Below are positions 59,545 through 64,000 of a DNA stretch of 64,000 nt, one piece after another. The position numbers were made by a program, and so were the translations under genes. The stretch comes from Leptidea sinapis (taxonomy: Eukaryota; Arthropoda; Insecta; Lepidoptera; Pieridae): contig NC_066312.1 in the NCBI RefSeq assembly GCF_905404315.1, forward strand, positions 793,001-857,000, read 5' to 3'. How positions within the stretch are numbered: the stretch's first letter is position 1; each line of letters starts with the position of its first letter. Below the pieces are notes generated by a model, which was not told the origin of the DNA, did not search any database, and was given only the letters and a program-made list of their open reading frames with translations.

Positions 59545-60530
59545 AAATTCAAATATTTTTATTCAAAATAGGATTTATAATCACTTATTGAGCGTCAAAA
59601 TCTACCACCCATTCAAAAGAGACTGCCTCAGACCTGAGAAGAATGGGCGCAAGAAACTCAGCGGGCTTTTTTTTATATAAAATATGGATTACAATGTAAT
59701 ATCGTACAATAAACATTAATAATTAAAGAGCCTGAGGGTGTTCGCTTTAATCCCAGTCCGTGGTGTCATTAAGAAAATCGTTTATTCTATAATAACCTTT
59801 CCCACACAAACGTTTTTTAACAATTCTTTTAAATTTCGTAACACATTTGTTTTGTACATTTTCTGGTATCATATTGTAGAAGCATATACATCGACCAACA
59901 AAAGACTTACTAACTCGACCCAACCGAATAGTAGGCACAACAAGTTTATGTTTGTTCCTCGTGTTAACATTATGAATGTCACAGTTTGTAGAAAATTCCT
60001 CAATGTGCTTATGAACACACAAAACATTATCAAAAATGTATTGAGAAGCAACAGCCAAAATATTTATTTCTTTAAATTTTTCTCTTATTGATTCTTTAGG
60101 ACCTAGGTTATAAATCGCGCGAATAGCCCTCTTCTGCAGCACAAAGATAGTATTAATATCGGCCGCACTTCCCCATAACAATATACCATATGACATAATA
60201 CTATGAAAATAACTAAAGTAGGTATACTAATCTCGCCGTATCTATGTCAGTTAACCGTCTGATTTTCTTAACCGCATATGCTGCAGAACTAAGCCTATTC
60301 GCCAATCCTTCAATATGGGAGCCCCACTGCAATTTGGAATCAAGAGTAATGCCAAGAAATATAGCAGATTCCACTGGTTTTACCACCTCTCCATTTAATA
60401 AAATATTCGCATCTACATTTTTGACATTTGGCGCGTTGAATTTAATATATTTGGTTTTATAATTATTTAACAACCATAACTTTCCTAATAATAGGCGAAG
60501 AAACCAAAAACAAATTAGCGAATGTCGCAA
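59545..60530 (-). pseudogene. Jockey/CR1-like LINE, RT C-terminal part and 3' tail
   Basis: On the - strand: KYIKFNAPNVKNVDANILLN, AIFLGITLDSKLQWGSHIEG, a break near 60200, MSYGILLWGSAADINTIFVL, QKRAIRAIYNLGPKESIREK and VNTRNKHKLVVPTIRLGRVS. The tail at 59545-59665 carries the boxes also found at 387-497 and 6910-7008. 5'-truncated. Confidence 0.87.
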
Positions 60531-61754
60531 ATGTCAGAAAAATTCTGAAAAGTTATATATTATTTATTGCAATGGTAGTAATAAATAAACAAATAATACA
60601 CCTGGAGATTTGTAAAAATTTTACTGAACAATTTGAAATATTTTTTAAAACCATTAAATTATAAGGGATTAAAAAATTCTTTCAATTGACTTTTGTACTG
60701 AGCGTTACTTCCGTCAGATAAAAATTCTGAGTTACCCCCAAGTCGTGCCTAAAGAAGTTTTACTTCAAAAGTGACTATCAGCAATGACTTTCCGTACACA
60801 AAATAAAATATTGCTAATCATTGTTCACTGGGCCTTTAATAAAAGAGCGACTCTATAGTTTTCATTTCTGACTATGTGCTTGTCGCGTACTATGACCTAT
60901 CATCTGTCTCATTCTGACAAGCGGGAGAGAAAGGTATGTGTTTACTTGTCAATATTTATTGTACCATATTTAATGAAAAATATAAGTTTTACTAAATTAT
61001 TTATGCTTTTTCCCAACCTAACTTACCGGTGATAAGTCACACCATCTTTTATTGCGTCGTTAACTTATTATTTAAGCACTTTTAAGCACACCTAAGCGCA
61101 CTTGGTGATTGACAGACGACTAAGGAGAAAAGAGTGCTTACATTGCCTTTAGCACACTTTTGCCGTTCCGCTATCAGACTGCGAATGATATGTCCATATG
61201 TATAGAACGTCATTGTTCAACTTATGAATATTATGTTTGCTTAGCTGTCATGCTGTCAAGTTCCAACGACGTCTACTTACTAATTACAAAGGTAAGAGTG
61301 AGCAAATTACTGTTTTCTGTTTCTAACAAAGAGAAAGCCCCGAGGTTGTGGCTAAATAACCAACATTATACCTCTTACTCACCAATTCCATTACCATGCA
61401 TAATAAAATTCTGTTCTGTGGTTCCGACACATAACATTGAGTACAGCCCTGTTGCACAACACAGTCACTAGATTACCAGCGATAAATTGTAATGTCTGCC
61501 ATATTGTATGTTTTAAAATTTGTCACGAAAAAACAATTTTACAGCAACATCAATTCATTAAAATTACTATAAAACACTATTTTTTAAATTTATTTATAGC
61601 ATAATATCCAAACACAAACTATTACGTGGTGTTTACATCTTTTTGACACAAACTACAATCAAACGCTCGAACTCGTTAAAGTAAATAATATATTCTTTGC
61701 GCTTGAATCGAATAGAATATTTTAATTAACTTTGAAATTTTCAAATTTGGAACA
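60531..61754. other. Intergenic, nothing recognised
   Basis: AT-rich. A 103-codon open frame at 61160-61471 has no recognisable domain and is not called. Confidence 0.4.
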
Positions 61755-63165
61755 TACAGTCGTGGTCAACTAATTAGGGACATTCAAGATAGTGAAGAGA
61801 AATAACCGGTTATGTACATATACACATAAAACCCTATTGATTTCTCAGTAACTATTATTTACATAGTTTGGTCCAATTATTATGCAATAAATGGCTGTAA
61901 ATAAAAGAGTAAATAAATAGAAAAAAGTGTTTAATATCAAAGGTTAACCATGTATTCAATGTAAGGTAAATAAGTACCTGTAATTAGTATAAGTACTGTA
62001 CCTGGACATTTAATTAAGGAAAGTAAAGTAAAATTATATTTTTCATTAGTTAAACAAAACTATTAATCTTCAGTATTTTAATTTCTTTACCAAATCCGTT
62101 TTATTACGTGTAAAATCAAAAAAGAAAGAAAGTAGCAAAACCTTTGTTAGTAATTACCAATTGACACCGATGTGGCATAGACATTATCAGTTTCTGACAT
62201 GTTTCGACAGGAATGTTTGCCCGTGCCTCACAAAAAGCTTCATTAAGTTCATCTAAAGTTGTGTTACGATAAGTGGCAACTTTTCTTGATTTCGTGCCAA
62301 AGGTGCTCGATTGGATTGAGGTCCGGGTTATTTGCTGGCTAATCCAGCACTGATACCGACTGACTGTTAAGAAACGACTTGACTGACCGGACGGTATGTT
62401 TCGGGTCGTTATCATGCTGAAACGTCCATATAATAGGGAAATATTCCTCAGCGTAGGGAAGCACAGTTTCCTCTAATATTGCCTTGTATTGATGTTGGTA
62501 TAAATAACCCTGAACTTTCCTCACAGGTCCCACTTCACGTCCAAAAAATGAACCCAACAGTTTAATGTTTCCACCGCCATGTTTCACCTGCTTTTTTGTG
62601 AATCATGGATTCATTTCCGCTTTTACAGGATACCGTACGTATTGCCTTCCATCTGAAGAAATCAAATTAACCTTGGTCTCGTCAGAGAATAATACATTTT
62701 GCCATTGGGCGTAGGTCCAATGTCCATATTTACGTGCAAACGCATTTCTATGTTCTTTCTTCAACAACGGTACTTTGCGAGCCACTCTTCCGAACAACCC
62801 TGCTTCTACCAGACGTCGTATAACGGTCCTCGCTGATACTCCGGCTCTTTCGTCCGCCCCAAACACTTCGTGTTTAATTAAAACAGAGCCTAGAAACGAT
62901 CTTTCTTAGCTAACCTGGTTATCATTCTATCTTGCGGAGTTGTTTCTCTCGTTTTCTGTCTGGGCACATTTAAAGCTGTGTTGTTTTGCCTGAAATGTTA
63001 CACTGTGGAAACCGCCTTCGGTGTGACCAATTACGCTCGGCAAACTTCATGATGATTTTTCGTAGTGTTGCCTTTTTTGCCCATCTTTCTTCAAAATAGT
63101 TCTTAAAACTTAAAATTAATAACCTTAATTGCCGCCAAAACTACCATGAAACAATAGGAGAAGAA
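61755..63165 (-). pseudogene. Tc1-like DNA transposon, transposase broken
   Basis: On the - strand: an MGKKG-like start near 63085, then GVSARTVIRRLVEAGLFGRV, KYGHWTYAQWQNVLFSDETK (first catalytic D), GGGNIKLLGSFFGREVGPVR, FQHDNDPKHTVRSVKSFLNS (second D) and, in another frame near 62305-62330, NPDLNPIEHLW (third acidic residue). At least two frameshifts and several stops. One end carries TACAGTCGTGGTCAACTAAT at 61757, a typical Tc1 terminal sequence. The other end is decayed. Confidence 0.88.
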
Positions 63166-64000
63166 ATAAAAAAATATTGAGATTCAGATTTTGAAAATAG
63201 TTTCGTTTAACTAGTTAGTAGTAGTCGCGTCGTCCGACGCACGACTGGAGTTTACTCCTCAAGAACGATTCTCTTTGCACAGGTACTAAACAAAATCAAG
63301 CCCAATGGAGTTGGTTACAGACATAAAATGACTTCACAGTTAATAGTGATTTTTCTTATGGTCAGGTACCTAATTATTAAAAATCTGTGATCAGCGTCAT
63401 CTATCGAAAACCGTTCAGTGTTTGATTTGGAAATACGAAATAGTTTATGAAAGTGACACTAGATGACGTTTAATCTAGTATTATTTGTTTTTAACTGTCT
63501 GTGGTTCAGCGCCATCTAATAAAATTTAGGAAACTAACGTATAGTAGCGAGCGCACTTCTTATTGCAAAATATAATAATTTTCAAAAGTTACGCTAGGTG
63601 GCTAGGAAAATACGATTCTAATTGTTGCCTTATTTGTAAGTAGTCTGTTTTTATTTAAATGAGAAAAACATCACTATCCGATTTGATGAGTAGATTTTAC
63701 TCGCCATATTTTTCTCATACCGGGCGCCTTATTTGAAAATCTATTCTTTAGGAGAAACTCCAATAATCATCTAAGTACTGGTGTTCAGTGTGCTAACGCT
63801 ACTAAGAGGACGTCCGCGGGGAGGGAGAATGGCATAGAACACTTTTACTCTAACGAGGAGAATGGTCGCTCTCGACTCAGGTACCGAATTAGCTTGACCG
63901 TGTAGGGCATAATATTAAACGCTAGTTCATTTTTACTCGAGTGCCTTTGTATATACTAGTAACAGACCTAATATCTCAACTGTTAAAATAGGAAAGACAG
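63166..64000. other. Intergenic, with a cluster of CTCF-core-like motifs
   Basis: No coding content. Four copies of a (C/T)AGRTGRCG-type motif lie within 63391-63602 on both strands (see the regulatory entry). The rest is not recognised. Confidence 0.4.
63391..63602. promoter_or_regulatory. Four CTCF-core-like motifs, candidate insulator
   Basis: ATAGATGACGCTGA (63391-63404, - strand), CTAGATGACG (63459-63468, +), TAGATGGCGCTG (63508-63519, -) and CTAGGTGGC (63594-63602, +). The last two fit the insect CTCF core YAGRKGGC exactly; the first two differ at one base. They may also be dispersed-repeat remnants, because AGATGGCGC is frequent in lepidopteran DNA. Confidence 0.3.

Overview
The window is a piece of an insect genome, almost certainly a moth or butterfly (Lepidoptera). 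The evidence is one spliced host gene of 23 small exons, AT-rich introns packed with mobile elements, and several copies each of a SINE-like element and of LINE 3' ends that I recognise as common in lepidopteran genomes. There are no bacterial operons, rRNA genes or CRISPR arrays.

The main gene is IFT122, the intraflagellar transport complex A (IFT-A) subunit. It runs on the + strand from 1404 to 47323. I rebuilt all 23 exons by reading across splice sites. The exon lengths sum to 3531 nt (1176 aa plus stop) and the phase matches at every junction. The protein has N-terminal WD40 propellers (exons 1-11), a TPR-like helical region (exons 12-19) and two C-terminal CxxC...CxxC zinc-binding motifs (exon 20 and exons 22-23). 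A candidate RFX X-box lies about 80 bp before the start codon, as expected for a ciliary gene.

Three tandem arrays sit in this gene. Two start inside an exon and include its splice donor: 21 copies of a 129-bp unit at exon 9 (9073-11763) and 7 copies of a 155-bp unit at exon 14 (27777-28861). The third is a roughly 30-bp AT-rich satellite in intron 17 (35864-41822), split by a nearly intact RTE-like retrotransposon (37300-40770).

Intron 13 (12.7 kb) holds a DIRS-like tyrosine-recombinase retrotransposon with inverted termini (15412-26673). A composite of an antisense Ty3/gypsy piece, an RTE-like LINE and a Jockey-like LINE has been inserted into it between two copies of a direct repeat of about 32 bp. 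Other introns carry mariner, Jockey/CR1-like and RTE-like fragments and SINE copies.

Downstream of IFT122 (47.3-64 kb) the DNA is mostly mobile-element remains: LINE fragments, a MITE-like element with a perfect hairpin, and DDE and Tc1 transposase relics. Within it, on the - strand (54273-52194), are three closely spaced small reading frames for predicted membrane proteins. The middle one has three exons with good splice sites (131 aa). The last is followed by a poly(A) signal. They could form one polycistronic small-protein transcript and are the least described part of the window.
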